IMG/VR virus record: IMGVR_UViG_3300046028_007990
Span: 1 to 34,481 of that record
Length of the DNA: 34,481 nucleotides
Origin: a virus
Direction: 5' to 3' (one strand)
In this document: positions 16,901-28,508 of the stretch, piece after piece
Numbering within the stretch: the stretch's first letter is position 1
Layout of the letters: each line of letters opens with the position of its first letter
The notes under the pieces: generated by a model
Seen by the model: only the letters and a program-made list of their open reading frames with translations
What the model was told of the DNA's origin: nothing
Database searches by the model: none
Program-made: the position numbers and the translations under genes

Positions 16901-19900
16901 AAATGGAACTTCAGGTATAAATGGTACTTCAGGAACTTCAGGCGAAAGCGGTACATCAGGTACTACTGGTTCAAACGGAACTTCAGGCGAAAATGGTACA
17001 AATGGTATATCAGGTATAAGCGGTACCTCAGGTACAACTGGTTCTAACGGAACAAGTGGAGAAAATGGTTCTTCAGGAACTTCAGGAATTTCAGGCGAAA
17101 GCGGGTCAAACGGTTCTTCGGGTACATCAGGTGAATCAGGAACTTCGGGTACATCAGGTGAATCAGGAACTTCAGGAACATCTGGTTCTTTAGGAACATC
17201 AGGTGAATCAGGTACATCAGGTGAATCAGGTACATCAGGTTCATCAGGTACAAGTGGTGAAAATGGAACAAGTGGTATTTCAGGTGAATCAGGAACTTCA
17301 GGTTCAACAGGTTCTAATGGAACAAGCGGTGATAATGGAACTTCAGGTACAAGCGGAATAAGCGGTACATCTGGAACTACAGGTACTTCAGGTACAAGTG
17401 GTGAAAACGGTACTTCAGGTACATCAGGTGAATCTGGTACTTCAGGTACAAATGGTACATCAGGCGAATCAGGTACTTCTGGTACTAGTGGAATAAGTGG
17501 TACATCAGGTACTACTGGTTCTAATGGAACATCAGGCGAAAATGGTACAAGTGGTACATCAGGCGAAAGCGGTACTTCTGGTACAACAGGTTCAAATGGT
17601 ACTTCAGGCGAAAATGGTACAAGTGGTACATCAGGCGAAAGCGGATCAAACGGTTCTTCAGGAACTTCAGGCGAATCTGGTTCAAACGGTTCTTCAGGAA
17701 CTTCAGGCGAATCCGGTTCAAACGGTTCTTCAGGAACTTCAGGTATAAATGGATCAAATGGCACATCTGGTATTTCAGGTGAAAGCGGATCAAATGGTTC
17801 TTCAGGTACTTCAGGTGAAAATGGTACATCAGGTACAAGTGGTATAAGTGGTACATCAGGTTCTAACGGTTCAAATGGAACAAGTGGTGAAAATGGTACA
17901 AATGGCACATCAGGCGAATCAGGCACTTCAGGTACAACTGGTTCAAATGGCACTTCAGGTGCTAATGGCACTTCAGGCACTTCAGGCGAATCAGGTACAT
18001 CCGGTACTACTGGTTCTAATGGTACTTCAGGAGAAAACGGTACATCAGGCGAAAGCGGTACTTCAGGAACTACAGGTTCAAACGGAACGAATGGTGAAAA
18101 CGGTACTTCAGGTACAAGCGGTGAATCAGGAACTTCTGGTACAACAGGTTCAAACGGAACATCAGGAGATAATGGTATAAGCGGTACTTCAGGCGAATCA
18201 GGTACTTCAGGTACTAGTGGTTCTAATGGAACAAGCGGTAATAATGGTACAAGTGGTACATCAGGTATAAGTGGTACCTCAGGTACAAATGGTTTAAATG
18301 GTACTTCAGGCGAAAATGGCACAAACGGTACTTCAGGCGAATCAGGAACTTCAGGTTCTAACGGTTCAAATGGAACTAGTGGCGAAAATGGTACATCAGG
18401 TACAAGTGGTGAATCAGGTACATCAGGTACAAATGGTTTAAATGGTACTTCAGGTGCTAATGGCACTTCAGGTACTTCAGGTGAATCAGGTACCTCAGGT
18501 ACAACGGGTTCTAATGGAACCTCAGGTGATAATGGTACAAATGGCACATCAGGCGAATCAGGTACTTCTGGTACTAATGGATCAAATGGTACTTCAGGCG
18601 ATAATGGTACATCAGGTACTTCAGGCGAATCAGGAACATCAGGAACATCAGGTGAAAATGGTACCTCAGGAGAAAACGGAACAAATGGCACATCAGGCGA
18701 ATCAGGTACTTCAGGTACTAATGGTTCAAATGGCACATCCGGAGCTAATGGTACATCAGGTATAAGTGGTTTTAGTGAAACCTCAGGAACAAGCGGTACT
18801 TCAGGTACAACAGGTTCAAATGGCACATCAGGTGAATCTAGTTCTTCAGGAACAAGTGGTACATCAGGTGGATCAGGTTCAACAGGTTCATCAGGTACAA
18901 GTGGTGGAAGTGGAACTTCAGGTTCAGCAGGAACTTCAGGTGATAATGGTGATTCAGCTGGTTCTGGTAGTTCAGGTACATCAGGTACATCAGGTACTGC
19001 CGGAACAGCGGGTGAAAATGGTACCTCAGGAACATCAGGAGAAAGTGGCACATCAGGTACAACTGGTTCTAATGGAACAAGTGGTGAAAATGGTACTTTT
19101 GGCACATCAGGCGAAAGCGGTACCTCAGGAACTACAGGTTCTAATGGTACTTCAGGCGAAAACGGCACATCAGGTACAAGTGGTGAATCAGGAACTTCAG
19201 GTACAACAGGTTCAAACGGAACATCAGGAGATAATGGTATAAGCGGTACTTCAGGCGAATCAGGTACTTCAGGTACAATGGGTTCTAATGGAGTATCAGG
19301 AGATAATGGAACATCAGGTACAAGCGGTACATCAGGTACTGCTGGTTCAATAGGAACATCAGGTATTTCAGGTGCTGCAGGTATTTCAGGAGCAAGTGCA
19401 ACAAGCGGTACTTCAGGTACAAGCGGAACATCAGGTATTAATAGCACTTCAGGTATTAATGGAACATCAGGTACATCAGGTATTTCAGGTACAAGTGGAA
19501 CATCAGGTTCTACAGGTACTTCTGGTTTAGATGGATTTAATGGAGCTTCTGGTTTATCAGGTTCTTCAGGTTCAAATGGCACTTCAGGTACCTCAGGTGA
19601 AAATGGCACAAGCGGTACTTCAGGTACAGCAGGTTCTGCTGGAACATCAGGTGCTGACGGTGCTAATGGTACTTCAGGTACAAGCGGAACTTCAGGTACA
19701 TCAGGTTCAACAGGTACTTCAGGAGCTGACGGTGCCGCAGGCACATCAGGAACTAGCGGAACTTCAGGTTCAACAGGTTCAAATGGTACTTCAGGTGCAT
19801 CCGGTGAAAATGGCACATCAGGTACTTCAGGTACATCTGGTTCAGCAGGTACTTCAGGTGATAATGGCACTTCAGGTATAAGTAGCACATCAGGAACAGC

Positions 19901-22709
19901 AGGTTCATCAGGAACATCAGGAGCTGACGGTGCCGCAGGAACATCAGGTACTAGTGGAACATCAGGTTCAACAGGAACTTCAGGTGAATCAGGCGAAAGC
20001 GGTACTTCAGGTACAACAGGTTCTTCAGGTACATCAGGTAATAATGGCACATCAGGTACATCAGGCGAATCAGGAACATCAGGTTCTAATGGCTCAAATG
20101 GTACTTCAGGAAATAATGGCACATCAGGAACTTCAGGAATATCAGGCGAAAGTGGTTCAACAGGTACATCAGGTACATCAGGTGAAAGCGGTTCAAATGG
20201 TTCTAACGGAACTTCAGGTATAAATGGATCAAATGGCACTTCAGGTGAATCTGGTACATCAGGTGAATCAGGAACTTCTGGTACATCAGGTTTAACAGGT
20301 ACATCAGGCACTTCAGGCGAAAGCGGTACTTCCGGTACAACTGGATCAAATGGAACTTCAGGTAATAATGGCACATCAGGTACAAGCGGAATAAGTGGCA
20401 CTTCAGGTACATCAGGTTCAAATGGAACTTCAGGAGATAATGGTACAAATGGTACCTCAGGCGAAAGCGGTACTTCAGGTACAACTGGTTCAAATGGCAC
20501 TTCAGGTGCTAATGGCACTTCAGGAACTTCAGGCGAAAGCGGCACTTCAGGTACAACAGGTTCAAATGGTACATCAGGTGATAATGGTTCTTCAGGTACA
20601 TCAGGTATTTCAGGTACATCAGGAACTTCAGGTTCTAACGGTACTTCAGGCGAAAATGGTACAAATGGTACATCGGGTGTAAGTGGCACTTCAGGTACAA
20701 CTGGTAGTGCAGGAACATCAGGTAATGATGGTATTTCAGGAATTTCAGGTACATCAGGTACATCAGGTTCAACAGGAACTTCAGGAGCTGCCGGTACATC
20801 AGGAACTTCAAATATAAGTGGCACTTCAGGAACTACAGGTTCCAACGGAACTTCAGGCGAAAAGGGCACATCAGGTACAAGCGGTGAATCAGGAACTTCA
20901 GGTTCAAATGGTTCAAATGGAACTTCAGGTGCTAATGGAACATCAGGTACTTCAGGTATAAGTGGTGAATCAGGCACAACAGGTTCAAATGGCACATCAG
21001 GTGCTAATGGTACTTCAGGAACCTCAAGCGAATCAGGAACATCAGGTACATCAGGTTCAAATGGAACTTCAGGAGCTGCCGGTGCATCAGGAATTTCAAA
21101 TACAAGTGGAACTTCTGGTACAGCTGGTTCAGCAGGTACTTCAGGAGATGCAGGTGTATCAGGAATAAGCAGTACTTCAGGTACAAGTGGAACATCAGGT
21201 TCAACTGGTTCTAATGGTACAGAAGGTGCTAGTGGAATAAGTGCAATAAGCGGAACTTCAGGAACTTCAGGTTCTACAGGTTCAAACGGAACAGCAGGCC
21301 TTAATGGAACAAGTAACGTATCAGGTACAAGTGGAACATCAGGTTCTACAGGAACTTCAGGTGTAGTAGGTGATTCAGGAACTAGTGCAGTTTCTGGTAC
21401 TTCAGGTACATCAGGTTCAAACGGAACTTCAGGAGTAGCAGGTGCTTCAGGAACTAGCGAAACATCAGGAACAAGCGGTTCATCAGGTTCAAATGGAACT
21501 TCAGGTGCAGCAGGTGCTTCAGGAGCTAGTTCAACATCAGGAACAAGCGGTACTTCAGGTACAGCAGGTTCAAGTGGTACATCAGGTATTTCAGGTGCTG
21601 CAGGTATTTCAGGAGCAAGTGCAACAAGCGGAACTTCAGGTTCAACAGGTTCAAACGGAACTTCAGGAGCAGCAGGTGTTAGTGCAGTTTCTGGTACTTC
21701 AGGTACAAGTGGTTCAGCAGGAACATCAGGTGCAGCAGGTGCATCAGGAACTTCAAATATAAGTGGTACATCAGGTACAACAGGTTCTACAGGTACTTCA
21801 GGAGATGCAGGTGCTTCAGGTGCTAGTAATACTTCAGGTACAAGCGGTACAACTGGTTCTACAGGAACAAGTGGTAATGCAGGTGGTAGTGGAGTAAGTA
21901 ACACTTCAGGTACAGCCGGTACTTCAGGTACAGCCGGTACTTCAGGTGCATCTGTAGGTAGTGGTACATCAGGAACTTCAGGTTCATCAGGTACAAGTGG
22001 TGTATCAGGAGCAAGTGGTTCAAACGGAACAAGCGGCACCAGCGGTATATCAGGTAATGTTGGTACAAGCGGTACTTACGTGTCTATAATCGCAGGTACA
22101 GGTTTAACCGGTGGTGGTGCGCTATCAACAGATAGAACGCTTAGTATGAATTGGAACGGTACTACCAATGCTGGAGATATGGTAACATATAACAGTGGTA
22201 ATCCAACTCCAATAAGCCAATTTAACTGGAATAGTACATTTTTAGCAGCAACAGCTGATATTCGCCCAACAGCAGATGGTACTTATAGATTAGGGGCAGC
22301 TGGTGCTTGTTGGTCAGAAGTTTGGGCTTACACATTTAATACTTGTGGTATATTTGAACAAAATCTTGCAGGTACTAATAAAGAAGAAAACGATAATCAC
22401 ATAACAGGTACCGTAATGGTATGGAAAGATGGTAAATTAATACCATGTAATAAAGAAAATGACCATATGAGAATGGGTGTAATGGTAAACGGAAAGGATC
22501 TTCCTATTGTACAAGGTGCTGAACCAGTACTTGTAGTTGGAGAAGTAAAAGAAGGTGATTACCTTGTAACTTCAAACAAAATAGGACATGCAAAAGCTAT
22601 TACAAGAGAAGAAATGATTGCAAATAATTTACAAGACGTAAAATTCGCAATAGCTCTTGAAAATGGAACAGGTGAATCTTACACAATAAACGCTTATATT
22701 AATATTTAA
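13953..22709 (+). CDS. Giant collagen-like fibre protein, 2918 residues
   Basis: A single unbroken frame encoding a putative virion fibre. Residues 1-120 are a beta-rich N-terminal region that may anchor it to the particle. Residues 121-2708 or so are Gly-X-Y triplets, mainly G-T-S with [18 protein letters not shown] and G-D-N, with no proline noticed and only two or three lysines. A frequent block is [24 protein letters not shown] (24 residues). Toward the C-terminal end the Gly is replaced at intervals (for example GTSNISG, GASATSG). The last 210 residues form a globular end: [20 protein letters not shown] is typical of tail-fibre sequences, followed by a Cys-containing domain with [12 protein letters not shown]. 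Only the repeat chemistry and the fibre-type C-terminus are visible; receptor binding is inferred. Confidence 0.85.
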   Translation: MAIVRFLDQVPVGVYNVDPNNGSGTIDIYQNGTLVSSSVPYINFSGSVQLSSFDTTGVTVFVTSSATSGFPFSGSAVITGSLVISGSNPFFVVGLPELNTNYVVTYNPISGQFGYVNTTSGTSGVSGTSGTAGISGTSGTSGTSGQNGTSGTSGINGTSGISGTSGENGTSGTSGTTGNDGTSGINGTSGTSGESGTSGTTGSNGTSGINGTSGESGTTGSNGTSGNNGTSGTSGESGTSGTTGSNGTSGENGTSGTSGISGTSGTTGSNGTNGENGTSGTSGISGTSGITGTNGTSGENGTSGTSGISGTSGSNGSNGTSGINGTSGESGTTGSNGTSGANGTSGTSGESGTSGITGTSGTSGVNGTSGTSGINGTSGTSGENGTSGTSGTTGTSGSSGTNGTSGISGSSGTSGTSGINGTSGATGTSGTSGADGTSGTSGINGTSGTSGENGTSGTSGESGTSGTTGSNGTSGISGTSGTAGSNGTSGENGTSGTSGISGTSGLTGTSGTSGENGTSGTTGTNGTSGLTGTSGTSGESSTSGTSGTSGTSGTTGSNGTSGENGTSGTSGENGTSGTSGISGTSGTSGLNGTSGENGTSGTSGESGTSGTTGSNGTSGENSTSGTSGISGTSGTTGSNGTSGENGLSGTSGISGTSGTTGSNGTSGENGTSGISGESGTSGTTGSNGTSGENGTSGESGTSGTTGSNGTSGENGTSGTSGISGTSGTTGSHGTSGENGTSGISGESGTSGTTGSNGTSGENGISGTSGISGTSGTTGSNGTSGENGTSGTSGVSGTSGSTGSNGTSGENGTSGTSGESGTSGSNGTSGINGTSGTSGESGTSGESGSTGTSGTSGESGSNGSSGTSGKSGSNGTSGTSGESGSTGTSGTSGENGSTGTSGISGESGSTGTSGTSGESGTLGTSGESGTSGSNGSSGTSGINGTSGTSGESGTSGTTGSNGTSGENGTSGTSGESGTSGTTGSNGTSGINGTSGTSGESGTSGTTGSNGTSGENGTNGISGISGTSGTTGSNGTSGENGSSGTSGISGESGSNGSSGTSGESGTSGTSGESGTSGTSGSLGTSGESGTSGESGTSGSSGTSGENGTSGISGESGTSGSTGSNGTSGDNGTSGTSGISGTSGTTGTSGTSGENGTSGTSGESGTSGTNGTSGESGTSGTSGISGTSGTTGSNGTSGENGTSGTSGESGTSGTTGSNGTSGENGTSGTSGESGSNGSSGTSGESGSNGSSGTSGESGSNGSSGTSGINGSNGTSGISGESGSNGSSGTSGENGTSGTSGISGTSGSNGSNGTSGENGTNGTSGESGTSGTTGSNGTSGANGTSGTSGESGTSGTTGSNGTSGENGTSGESGTSGTTGSNGTNGENGTSGTSGESGTSGTTGSNGTSGDNGISGTSGESGTSGTSGSNGTSGNNGTSGTSGISGTSGTNGLNGTSGENGTNGTSGESGTSGSNGSNGTSGENGTSGTSGESGTSGTNGLNGTSGANGTSGTSGESGTSGTTGSNGTSGDNGTNGTSGESGTSGTNGSNGTSGDNGTSGTSGESGTSGTSGENGTSGENGTNGTSGESGTSGTNGSNGTSGANGTSGISGFSETSGTSGTSGTTGSNGTSGESSSSGTSGTSGGSGSTGSSGTSGGSGTSGSAGTSGDNGDSAGSGSSGTSGTSGTAGTAGENGTSGTSGESGTSGTTGSNGTSGENGTFGTSGESGTSGTTGSNGTSGENGTSGTSGESGTSGTTGSNGTSGDNGISGTSGESGTSGTMGSNGVSGDNGTSGTSGTSGTAGSIGTSGISGAAGISGASATSGTSGTSGTSGINSTSGINGTSGTSGISGTSGTSGSTGTSGLDGFNGASGLSGSSGSNGTSGTSGENGTSGTSGTAGSAGTSGADGANGTSGTSGTSGTSGSTGTSGADGAAGTSGTSGTSGSTGSNGTSGASGENGTSGTSGTSGSAGTSGDNGTSGISSTSGTAGSSGTSGADGAAGTSGTSGTSGSTGTSGESGESGTSGTTGSSGTSGNNGTSGTSGESGTSGSNGSNGTSGNNGTSGTSGISGESGSTGTSGTSGESGSNGSNGTSGINGSNGTSGESGTSGESGTSGTSGLTGTSGTSGESGTSGTTGSNGTSGNNGTSGTSGISGTSGTSGSNGTSGDNGTNGTSGESGTSGTTGSNGTSGANGTSGTSGESGTSGTTGSNGTSGDNGSSGTSGISGTSGTSGSNGTSGENGTNGTSGVSGTSGTTGSAGTSGNDGISGISGTSGTSGSTGTSGAAGTSGTSNISGTSGTTGSNGTSGEKGTSGTSGESGTSGSNGSNGTSGANGTSGTSGISGESGTTGSNGTSGANGTSGTSSESGTSGTSGSNGTSGAAGASGISNTSGTSGTAGSAGTSGDAGVSGISSTSGTSGTSGSTGSNGTEGASGISAISGTSGTSGSTGSNGTAGLNGTSNVSGTSGTSGSTGTSGVVGDSGTSAVSGTSGTSGSNGTSGVAGASGTSETSGTSGSSGSNGTSGAAGASGASSTSGTSGTSGTAGSSGTSGISGAAGISGASATSGTSGSTGSNGTSGAAGVSAVSGTSGTSGSAGTSGAAGASGTSNISGTSGTTGSTGTSGDAGASGASNTSGTSGTTGSTGTSGNAGGSGVSNTSGTAGTSGTAGTSGASVGSGTSGTSGSSGTSGVSGASGSNGTSGTSGISGNVGTSGTYVSIIAGTGLTGGGALSTDRTLSMNWNGTTNAGDMVTYNSGNPTPISQFNWNSTFLAATADIRPTADGTYRLGAAGACWSEVWAYTFNTCGIFEQNLAGTNKEENDNHITGTVMVWKDGKLIPCNKENDHMRMGVMVNGKDLPIVQGAEPVLVVGEVKEGDYLVTSNKIGHAKAITREEMIANNLQDVKFAIALENGTGESYTINAYINI
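14313..22076 (+). repeat. 7.8-kb array of 9-bp Gly-X-Y codon triplets (GTS type)
   Basis: About 860 copies of a GGN-NNN-NNN unit, mostly Gly-Thr-Ser, with longer-range blocks of about 72 bp. Gly is written GGT, GGA or GGC; Ser as TCA, TCT, AGT or AGC; Thr as ACA, ACT, ACC or ACG. Neighbouring protein repeats are therefore seldom identical in DNA. Occasional GGN-to-AGN changes replace Gly with Ser. Confidence 0.97.
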
Positions 22710-22711
22710 TA
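22702..22711 (+). promoter_or_regulatory. ATATTTAATA, weak variant of the recurrent motif
   Basis: Overlaps the stop codon of the giant fibre and ends 7 nt before the ATG at 22719. It differs from the consensus in the last bases; its position matches the other copies but the match is weaker. Confidence 0.25.
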
Positions 22712-22718
22712 TTAACAT

Positions 22719-25325
22719 ATGGGATTAAGAATATTCTCAGGTAGTATAATTCCTAGTGGATCATCTACTCAAGTAAGTATGAGTAATTTAGTAATGACAG
22801 GGTCTCAAAACCCTGTCATGCTGAATCTTTCTACTGACCAATCCCTAACAAATTTTGTTGTTTTTGGATCAACAGGTGGTTCAACAGGTAAAAATAATAT
22901 ACCTACAGGAGCTCAAGGAGCTCAAGGCCCTACAGGCCCTACAGGAAATACAGGCCCAACAGGTGGCGGTGGACCTCAAGGTAATCAAGGTGGTCAAGGT
23001 GCTCAAGGTTCAACAGGAAATACAGGATATCAAGGTCCTCAAGGATCTCAAGGAAATCAAGGCTCAACAGGCCCAGGAGGATTTACAGGTCCAACAGGTG
23101 GACAAGGTGCTCAAGGACCACAAGGTCCTTTAGGTAATCAAGGCCCTCAAGGTAACCAAGGTGGTCAAGGCCCTCAAGGTAATTTAGGTGCTTTAAATAC
23201 AACAGCAGGTGGTCAAGGTTCAACTGGACCTCAAGGTGTTCAAGGACCACAAGGTGTAACAGGAAATACAGGAAATACAGGTCCTCAAGGTGTTCAAGGT
23301 GTTGGTGGAGGTAATGGTCAACCTGGATTTTTAGGCCCTACAGGCCCTACAGGCGCACCAGGTTCAACAGGAAATACAGGATATACAGGTCCAACAGGTG
23401 GACAAGGTTTTCAAGGACCACAAGGTGTAACAGGACCAACAGGACCAACAGGAGGTCAAGGTGGTACTGGCCTTACAGGTCAAACAGGTCCAGCAGGATT
23501 TTTTGGCCTACAAGGTTTTATAGGTCCAACAGGTCCTACAGGATTTACAGGTTCACAAGGTCCACAAGGTCCTACAGGCAATCCTGGTGGGCAAGGTGGT
23601 ACAGGCTCAAAAGGTAATACAGGATTTCAAGGATTTCAAGGCCCACAAGGTAACACAGGACCAACAGGATATACAGGCCCACAAGGCCCTCAAGGTACTA
23701 CAGGTAGTCCTGGTGTAACAGGATATACAGGTGTAACAGGTCCAGGAGGATTTACAGGTCCACAAGGCCCACAAGGTAATACGGGTCCAACAGGATTTAC
23801 AGGCCCACAAGGTACACAAGGTACTACAGGCAATCCTGGTGGGCAAGGTGGTACAGGTTCACCTGGAAATACAGGATTTCAAGGTCCTCAAGGTAATACA
23901 GGTCCAACAGGTCCTATAGGATTTACAGGTCCACAAGGCCCACAAGGTACTACAGGTAATCCTGGTGGACAGGGTGGTACAGGTAGTCCTGGATTTACAG
24001 GTCCACAAGGTAGCCAAGGAGTTCAAAGTGCTGTTGTAGGCCCTCCAGGTCCACAAGGATTTACAGGTCCTACAGGTTCAACAGGTGGTCAAGGTGCTCA
24101 AGGACCTCAAGGTTCATTCCCTACAGGTAACCCAGGTGCTCAAGGTTCACAAGGTCCTCAAGGACCAAATACAGGTCCTACAGGATTTACAGGTCCACAA
24201 GGTCCTACAGGTGGTCAAGGCGCTGCAGGTCCACAAGGATTTCAAGGCCCACAAGGCCCTACAGGCGGACCAGGTCCTTTAGGTCCACAAGGATCTTTAG
24301 GTGCTGTAGGTGTTGCTGGTATAACAGTTGGTGCTCAAGGACCTCAAGGTTCATTTCCAACAGGTGCTCAAGGTTCTCAAGGTCCTACAGGAGGATCTGG
24401 TCCACTTGGTCCTCAAGGTAATCCAGGCCCTCAAGGTAATATAGGTAATCCTGGTGAAACAGGTGCTACAGGTCCTACAGGTAATTTAGGTCCTCAAGGA
24501 GCAACAGGTTCAGCAGGCCCACTTGGTCCTCAAGGTAATCCAGGCCCTCAAGGTAACCCAGGAGGTCAAGGCCCTCAAGGTGGTCCAGGCCCACAAGGAT
24601 TTACAGGATTTACAAGCCCAGATGGTCCTACAGGACCTTCAGGTGGACCAGGTCCTCGAGGATTTCAAAGTGGTGCACGAGGTCCTCAAGGATTTAGAGG
24701 TCCATCATCTCCACAACCTACTGGATTTCCAGGTCCTACAGGAGCTCCGGGTATTTCAGCACCTACAGGTCCTCAAGGATTTACAGGTCGTACAGGTTCA
24801 CAAGGTCCACAAGCATTTCCTTCATCTCCCGGTTTTCAAGGTGATACAGGTGCTCCATTAAACACAACTTATTCTAGTGGAATATCTGCTATATATTATA
24901 ATAACGCCCAACAAACTTTTACAACTTCCGCTCAATATCTTCAATGGAATAATGGTCCTCCTACTGCAGATGGTTTTTCTTCAGATACTAATTATATTAC
25001 TGCAGGATCAACATCCGATTATCCTTTTGAAATATTAGTAACAGGAAACTATTATATCCAATGGGCTTTTTCTTGTGTACAACCAGGTAGCAATGATGAA
25101 ACTTATATTGGATATGATTATAATTCTACTGCCCCATTCCCAGCATGGAATACAGGAGGTAAAATTTATGGAAATACAGGTTACCATCAAAATACATGGG
25201 TAATGGGATGGGCTGGATATATTGATACTGGAAATTATGATCCTAGAATAATATTTCGTGAATGGACAGGAAATGGTGGTTGTACAGTAGAAAATGCAGT
25301 AGTATATATAATGTATATAGATTAA
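22719..25325 (+). CDS. Collagen-like fibre protein A
   Basis: An 868-residue putative tail or head fibre. The N-terminus [20 protein letters not shown] is shared with the next two fibre genes and may be the common attachment domain. Residues 65-713 or so are Gly-X-Y triplets of [12 protein letters not shown] and G-G-Q type, almost without charged residues, with occasional breaks (for example GALNTTAGG). The C-terminal 155 residues form a Gly-free, aromatic, beta-rich domain ([14 protein letters not shown]-like pattern, ending AVVYIMYID). It resembles the C1q/TNF-like jelly-roll heads that often trimerise collagen-like proteins; this is inferred, not proven. The next gene's motif and start directly follow its stop codon. 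Confidence 0.85.
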   Translation: MGLRIFSGSIIPSGSSTQVSMSNLVMTGSQNPVMLNLSTDQSLTNFVVFGSTGGSTGKNNIPTGAQGAQGPTGPTGNTGPTGGGGPQGNQGGQGAQGSTGNTGYQGPQGSQGNQGSTGPGGFTGPTGGQGAQGPQGPLGNQGPQGNQGGQGPQGNLGALNTTAGGQGSTGPQGVQGPQGVTGNTGNTGPQGVQGVGGGNGQPGFLGPTGPTGAPGSTGNTGYTGPTGGQGFQGPQGVTGPTGPTGGQGGTGLTGQTGPAGFFGLQGFIGPTGPTGFTGSQGPQGPTGNPGGQGGTGSKGNTGFQGFQGPQGNTGPTGYTGPQGPQGTTGSPGVTGYTGVTGPGGFTGPQGPQGNTGPTGFTGPQGTQGTTGNPGGQGGTGSPGNTGFQGPQGNTGPTGPIGFTGPQGPQGTTGNPGGQGGTGSPGFTGPQGSQGVQSAVVGPPGPQGFTGPTGSTGGQGAQGPQGSFPTGNPGAQGSQGPQGPNTGPTGFTGPQGPTGGQGAAGPQGFQGPQGPTGGPGPLGPQGSLGAVGVAGITVGAQGPQGSFPTGAQGSQGPTGGSGPLGPQGNPGPQGNIGNPGETGATGPTGNLGPQGATGSAGPLGPQGNPGPQGNPGGQGPQGGPGPQGFTGFTSPDGPTGPSGGPGPRGFQSGARGPQGFRGPSSPQPTGFPGPTGAPGISAPTGPQGFTGRTGSQGPQAFPSSPGFQGDTGAPLNTTYSSGISAIYYNNAQQTFTTSAQYLQWNNGPPTADGFSSDTNYITAGSTSDYPFEILVTGNYYIQWAFSCVQPGSNDETYIGYDYNSTAPFPAWNTGGKIYGNTGYHQNTWVMGWAGYIDTGNYDPRIIFREWTGNGGCTVENAVVYIMYID
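22911..24857 (+). repeat. Collagen-like Gly-X-Y region of fibre A (about 649 residues)
   Basis: A 9-bp-period coding repeat, mostly GGN-CCN-CAA/ACA, encoding Gly-Pro-Gln/Thr and Gly-Asn-Thr triplets with a few register breaks. Pro lies mainly in the X position. Confidence 0.95.
23577..24080 (+). repeat. 126-bp tandem super-repeat in fibre A
   Basis: Units start at 23577, 23703, 23829 and 23955, each exactly 126 bp apart (42 residues, 14 triplets). Each opens with GGN-AAT/AGT-CCT-GGT and the first three end in GGTACTACA; the fourth diverges after about 70 bp. Confidence 0.88.
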
Positions 25326-25335
25326 ATATTTATAA
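25326..25335 (+). promoter_or_regulatory. ATATTTATAA motif, putative late promoter
   Basis: An exact copy starting 1 nt after the fibre A stop codon and ending 4 nt before the ATG at 25340. The same layout occurs before fibre C. Confidence 0.5.
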
Positions 25336-25339
25336 TAAA

Positions 25340-28300
25340 ATGGGTTTAAAAATAACAGGAAATAGAATAATACCTTCGGGGTCTGTAACACAAGCTAAAG
25401 TTAGTTCTGCAGTTTTTACAGGTTCGGCTAATCCTATTATTAATACAATTACTACTAATGGTGTTTTAGAATCATATTTAGCAATTAATGCTACCGGTAG
25501 TGTTAGAAAAGTTGATAGCCAAATAGGATTTCAAGGTCCACAAGGATCTTTAGGTTCTCAAGGTTCTCAAGGTTCACAAGGTGGAACTGGTTTTACTGGC
25601 CCTACAGGTTTTACTGGCCCTACAGGTACAGGTGGCCCTACAGGTAATACAGGCCCAACAGGTAATACAGGCCCAACAGGTGGTGGTGGACCTCAAGGTT
25701 CACAAGGTGTAACTGGTTTTACGGGTTATACTGGTCCTGGTGGTCCAACAGGTAACACAGGTAATACAGGTCCTCAAGGAAACCAAGGTGATAGAAGTAA
25801 TGTTACTACTTTAAAATATTATGTTTATTCTACACATAATGGAAATGGTACTACAACAGCTTATGCACCAAATGGATTTACTTTATACCCATTAAACGCA
25901 GCTCAATTTGATATTTTAACAAACGTTGCTTTATCCCCAGCTACAACATTAGCTGGTACAGGATCAATATCAGCATCAATAGGATTAGATTTTACAAATT
26001 ATACAACATTAACAGCAGCAGGTGTTCCTGTTCCTAATAGTGGTGATTATTATGCATTTGCAGTTTATGGAAGTTTTACTCCTACAACAACAGGTACATA
26101 TACATTTACTTGTGAAAGTGATGACTCAGCCGATTTATTTATAAATAATACATTTGTATGTGGATTTTATGGTGGTAGAGGTACACCTCCATTAGGAACA
26201 ACAACAGGAAGTATTGCTTTAACAGCAGGAACAGTTTATAATTTCCGTGCTCGTATGCAAGAATATGCAGGTGGAGATGGTTTAAGAGTATTTTGGATTA
26301 AACCAGGCGGAACACCAGGTGTATGGATTCAAGATACAAGTGAATTAAGTAATAACTCTGGTCCATTTGGTCCATATGGACCTCAAAGTGGTGTCTCAGG
26401 CCCAGCAGGTTTAGCAGGTCCACAAGGTGGTACTGGTACTCAAGGTGTTCAAGGTCCAACAGGTCCTCAAGGTAGTCAAGGCAATCCAGGTGATCAAGGC
26501 AATCAAGGATCTCGAGGTAGTCAAGGTGGAACAGGTAATACTGGAGGTCAAGGTGGACAAGGTTCTACTGGTCCAACAGGAAATACAGGACCTCAAGGTG
26601 CTCAAGGCCCAACAAGTGGTGTTCAAGGTCCTCAAGGTGGTCAAGGTGGTCAAGGTGGTCAAGGTGCTAGTGGTGGTCCTGGACTTACAGGTCCCTCACC
26701 AACTGGTGGACCAGGTGCTCAAGGATTTCAAGGCCCAACAAGCGGTGTTCAAGGTCCACAAGGTCCTCAAGGTATAACAGGAGATACTGGTTCAACAGGA
26801 AATACTGGATTTACAGGTCCCTCACCAACTGGTGGACCAGGTGCTCAAGGATTTCAAGGTCCTCAAAGTGGTACTCAAGGTCCACAAGGTGGTCAAGGTA
26901 GTCAAGGAGGAACAGGACCAACAGGAAACAATGGATTTACAGGTCCCTCACCAACTGGTGGACCAGGTGCTCAAGGATTTCAAGGCCCAACAAGTAGTGT
27001 TAGAGGTCCACAAGGTCCTCAAGGTAGTACTGGTTCTACAGGATCACCAGGATTTACAGGTCCACAAGGTCCCTCACCAACTGGTGGACCAGGAGCTCAA
27101 GGATTTCAAGGCCCAACAAGCGGTGTTCAAGGTCCTCAAGGACCTCAAGGTACTACAGGTTCACAAGGTTCATTAGGACCACAAGGTAATCAAGGTCCTC
27201 AACCTCCCGGAGCTCAAGGTCCTCAAGGTGGACAAGGTCCTCAAGGCCCAAATACAGGTCCTACAGGAAATCCAGGTGGTCAAGGTCCTCAAGGTAGTCA
27301 AGGTGTAACAGGATTTACAGGATATATAGGCCCACAAGGTAGTACAGGTGGACCAGGTCCTTTAGGTCCACAAGGTCCTACAGGTCCTACAGGATCACCA
27401 GGTATAACAGTTGGTGCTCAAGGACCTCAAGGTTCATTTCCAACAGGTGCTCAAGGTCCTCAAGGACCTCAAGGTGCACAAGGTGCTACTACAGGTCCTT
27501 CAGGATTTGCAGGTGGCCAAGGTGGTCCAGGTCCTTTAGGTCCTCAAGGATTTCAAGGTCCATTTCCAACAGGTGCTCAAGGTCCACAAGGTCCTTTAGG
27601 TCCACAAAGTGGTTCTCAAGGTGGTCAAGGTCCTCAAGGTGGAACAGGACCTCAAGGTGCTCAAGGTATTCAAGGCCCAAGCCCAGCAGGTGTTCAAGGA
27701 CCTCAAGGATTTACAGGTCCAACAGGTCCTCAAGGTTTTATAGGTCCTCAAGGTCCTTTAGGACAAGATGGACCAACAAATATATCTCCAGGACCTCAAG
27801 GTGGTCCAGGTCCTCAAGGTAATACAGGAAACCCAGGACCTCAAGGTTTTACTGGTCCTCAAGGAGATCCGGTTACAGGTCCTCAAGGATCTCAAGGTGG
27901 TACAGGTCCTACAGGTACAAGTCCTGGACCTTCAGGTGCTCAAGGTCCTCAAGGTCCTACAGGTGCTCAAGGTCCTTCAAGAGCATTAGGTCCACAAGGC
28001 CCACAAGGTTCTCCAGCTACAAATCCAGATAATTTATGGGGTGGTAATAATTATGTAGTATTAACAGGTGCATTAGGAAGTTCTTTTTCTACTCAACAAT
28101 ATCCTGCTTTAAGTACGCTAAGTAGTGCTAATTGTAATTTTGCTTATTCTTTTGGTTATACAAATACTGGAGATGATACATTAATACTTAGTGATACTGG
28201 AAGTTATTATATGGAATTATCAGTTCAAATATCAAAAGAATCTTCTACAACTGGATCTGTTGCTTTTGGTACTTTAGATACTGGTACCCTTTATGATTTT

Positions 28301-28489
28301 CAAACTGGAATGGATGCTTTTATTTATCCATATGTACCTCCTAGCGAAAGTTTTGATGAATGGGGTAATTCAATAAGTAAAATTGTTACTATTACTTCTA
28401 CAAAAAATTATTTACAAGTAATTGAACCTTCAGGATCACAGGTTACAAGTTTATTAAGTTGGACATTATATGTTTCAAAATTAGGATAA
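25340..28489 (+). CDS. Collagen-like fibre protein B with inserted PA14-like domain
   Basis: A 1049-residue putative fibre. I place the start at 25340, not at the in-frame ATG 25262, because [15 protein letters not shown] aligns with the N-termini of fibres A and C and follows the motif at 25326. Residues 63-150 are Gly-X-Y. Residues 151-340 are a non-repetitive insert in which 190-338 look like a PA14 domain: [20 protein letters not shown] (250-269), then [28 protein letters not shown]14 domains commonly bind carbohydrate. Residues 341-892 return to Gly-X-Y, including a four-to-five unit 42-residue super-repeat. The last 155 residues form a beta-rich head domain ([14 protein letters not shown]), C1q-like in pattern. 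A role in host glycan recognition is inferred. Confidence 0.85.
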   Translation: MGLKITGNRIIPSGSVTQAKVSSAVFTGSANPIINTITTNGVLESYLAINATGSVRKVDSQIGFQGPQGSLGSQGSQGSQGGTGFTGPTGFTGPTGTGGPTGNTGPTGNTGPTGGGGPQGSQGVTGFTGYTGPGGPTGNTGNTGPQGNQGDRSNVTTLKYYVYSTHNGNGTTTAYAPNGFTLYPLNAAQFDILTNVALSPATTLAGTGSISASIGLDFTNYTTLTAAGVPVPNSGDYYAFAVYGSFTPTTTGTYTFTCESDDSADLFINNTFVCGFYGGRGTPPLGTTTGSIALTAGTVYNFRARMQEYAGGDGLRVFWIKPGGTPGVWIQDTSELSNNSGPFGPYGPQSGVSGPAGLAGPQGGTGTQGVQGPTGPQGSQGNPGDQGNQGSRGSQGGTGNTGGQGGQGSTGPTGNTGPQGAQGPTSGVQGPQGGQGGQGGQGASGGPGLTGPSPTGGPGAQGFQGPTSGVQGPQGPQGITGDTGSTGNTGFTGPSPTGGPGAQGFQGPQSGTQGPQGGQGSQGGTGPTGNNGFTGPSPTGGPGAQGFQGPTSSVRGPQGPQGSTGSTGSPGFTGPQGPSPTGGPGAQGFQGPTSGVQGPQGPQGTTGSQGSLGPQGNQGPQPPGAQGPQGGQGPQGPNTGPTGNPGGQGPQGSQGVTGFTGYIGPQGSTGGPGPLGPQGPTGPTGSPGITVGAQGPQGSFPTGAQGPQGPQGAQGATTGPSGFAGGQGGPGPLGPQGFQGPFPTGAQGPQGPLGPQSGSQGGQGPQGGTGPQGAQGIQGPSPAGVQGPQGFTGPTGPQGFIGPQGPLGQDGPTNISPGPQGGPGPQGNTGNPGPQGFTGPQGDPVTGPQGSQGGTGPTGTSPGPSGAQGPQGPTGAQGPSRALGPQGPQGSPATNPDNLWGGNNYVVLTGALGSSFSTQQYPALSTLSSANCNFAYSFGYTNTGDDTLILSDTGSYYMELSVQISKESSTTGSVAFGTLDTGTLYDFQTGMDAFIYPYVPPSESFDEWGNSISKIVTITSTKNYLQVIEPSGSQVTSLLSWTLYVSKLG
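25526..25789 (+). repeat. First collagen-like segment of fibre B (88 residues)
   Basis: A short Gly-X-Y block ([12 protein letters not shown]) between the N-terminal domain and the PA14-like insert. Confidence 0.93.
26360..28015 (+). repeat. Second collagen-like segment of fibre B (about 552 residues)
   Basis: A Gly-X-Y block after the PA14-like insert, with regular register breaks such as [21 protein letters not shown] and GPNTGPTG. Confidence 0.94.
26606..27193 (+). repeat. 126-bp tandem super-repeat in fibre B with paired register breaks
   Basis: GPTSGVQG-type breaks begin at 26606, 26732, 26858, 26984 and 27110, and GPSPTGG breaks at 26690, 26816, 26942 and 27068. All neighbours within each set are exactly 126 bp apart. 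A related break (GPQPPG) falls at 27194, in the same phase. Confidence 0.9.
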
Positions 28490-28494
28490 AAAAT

Positions 28495-28504
28495 ATATTT
28501 ATAA
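28495..28504 (+). promoter_or_regulatory. ATATTTATAA motif, putative late promoter
   Basis: An exact copy 5 nt after the fibre B stop codon and 4 nt before the ATG at 28509. Spacing matches the copy in front of fibre B. Confidence 0.5.
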
Positions 28505-28508
28505 CAAA

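Noticed and set aside
14560-21660. Many GGTTCAAAT sequences that look like tRNA T-loops
   Set aside because: They encode Gly-Ser-Asn in the repeat; no acceptor, D or anticodon stems surround them.
14267-22039. A 2590-codon open frame on the minus strand encoding (P-E-V-P/P-L-x-P)-type repeats
   Set aside because: It is the mirror of the Gly-X-Y codon pattern; the repeat has no stop in that frame on the reverse strand. It has no independent N- or C-terminal domain, and the plus-strand frame has proper end domains.
14313-22076. CRISPR array
   Set aside because: The repeats are 9-bp in-frame coding units without spacers, inside one continuous protein.
25262-25339. An upstream in-frame ATG that would add 26 residues to fibre B
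   Set aside because: It lies inside fibre A, and the paralogues' N-termini align with the start at 25340, which follows the recurrent upstream motif.
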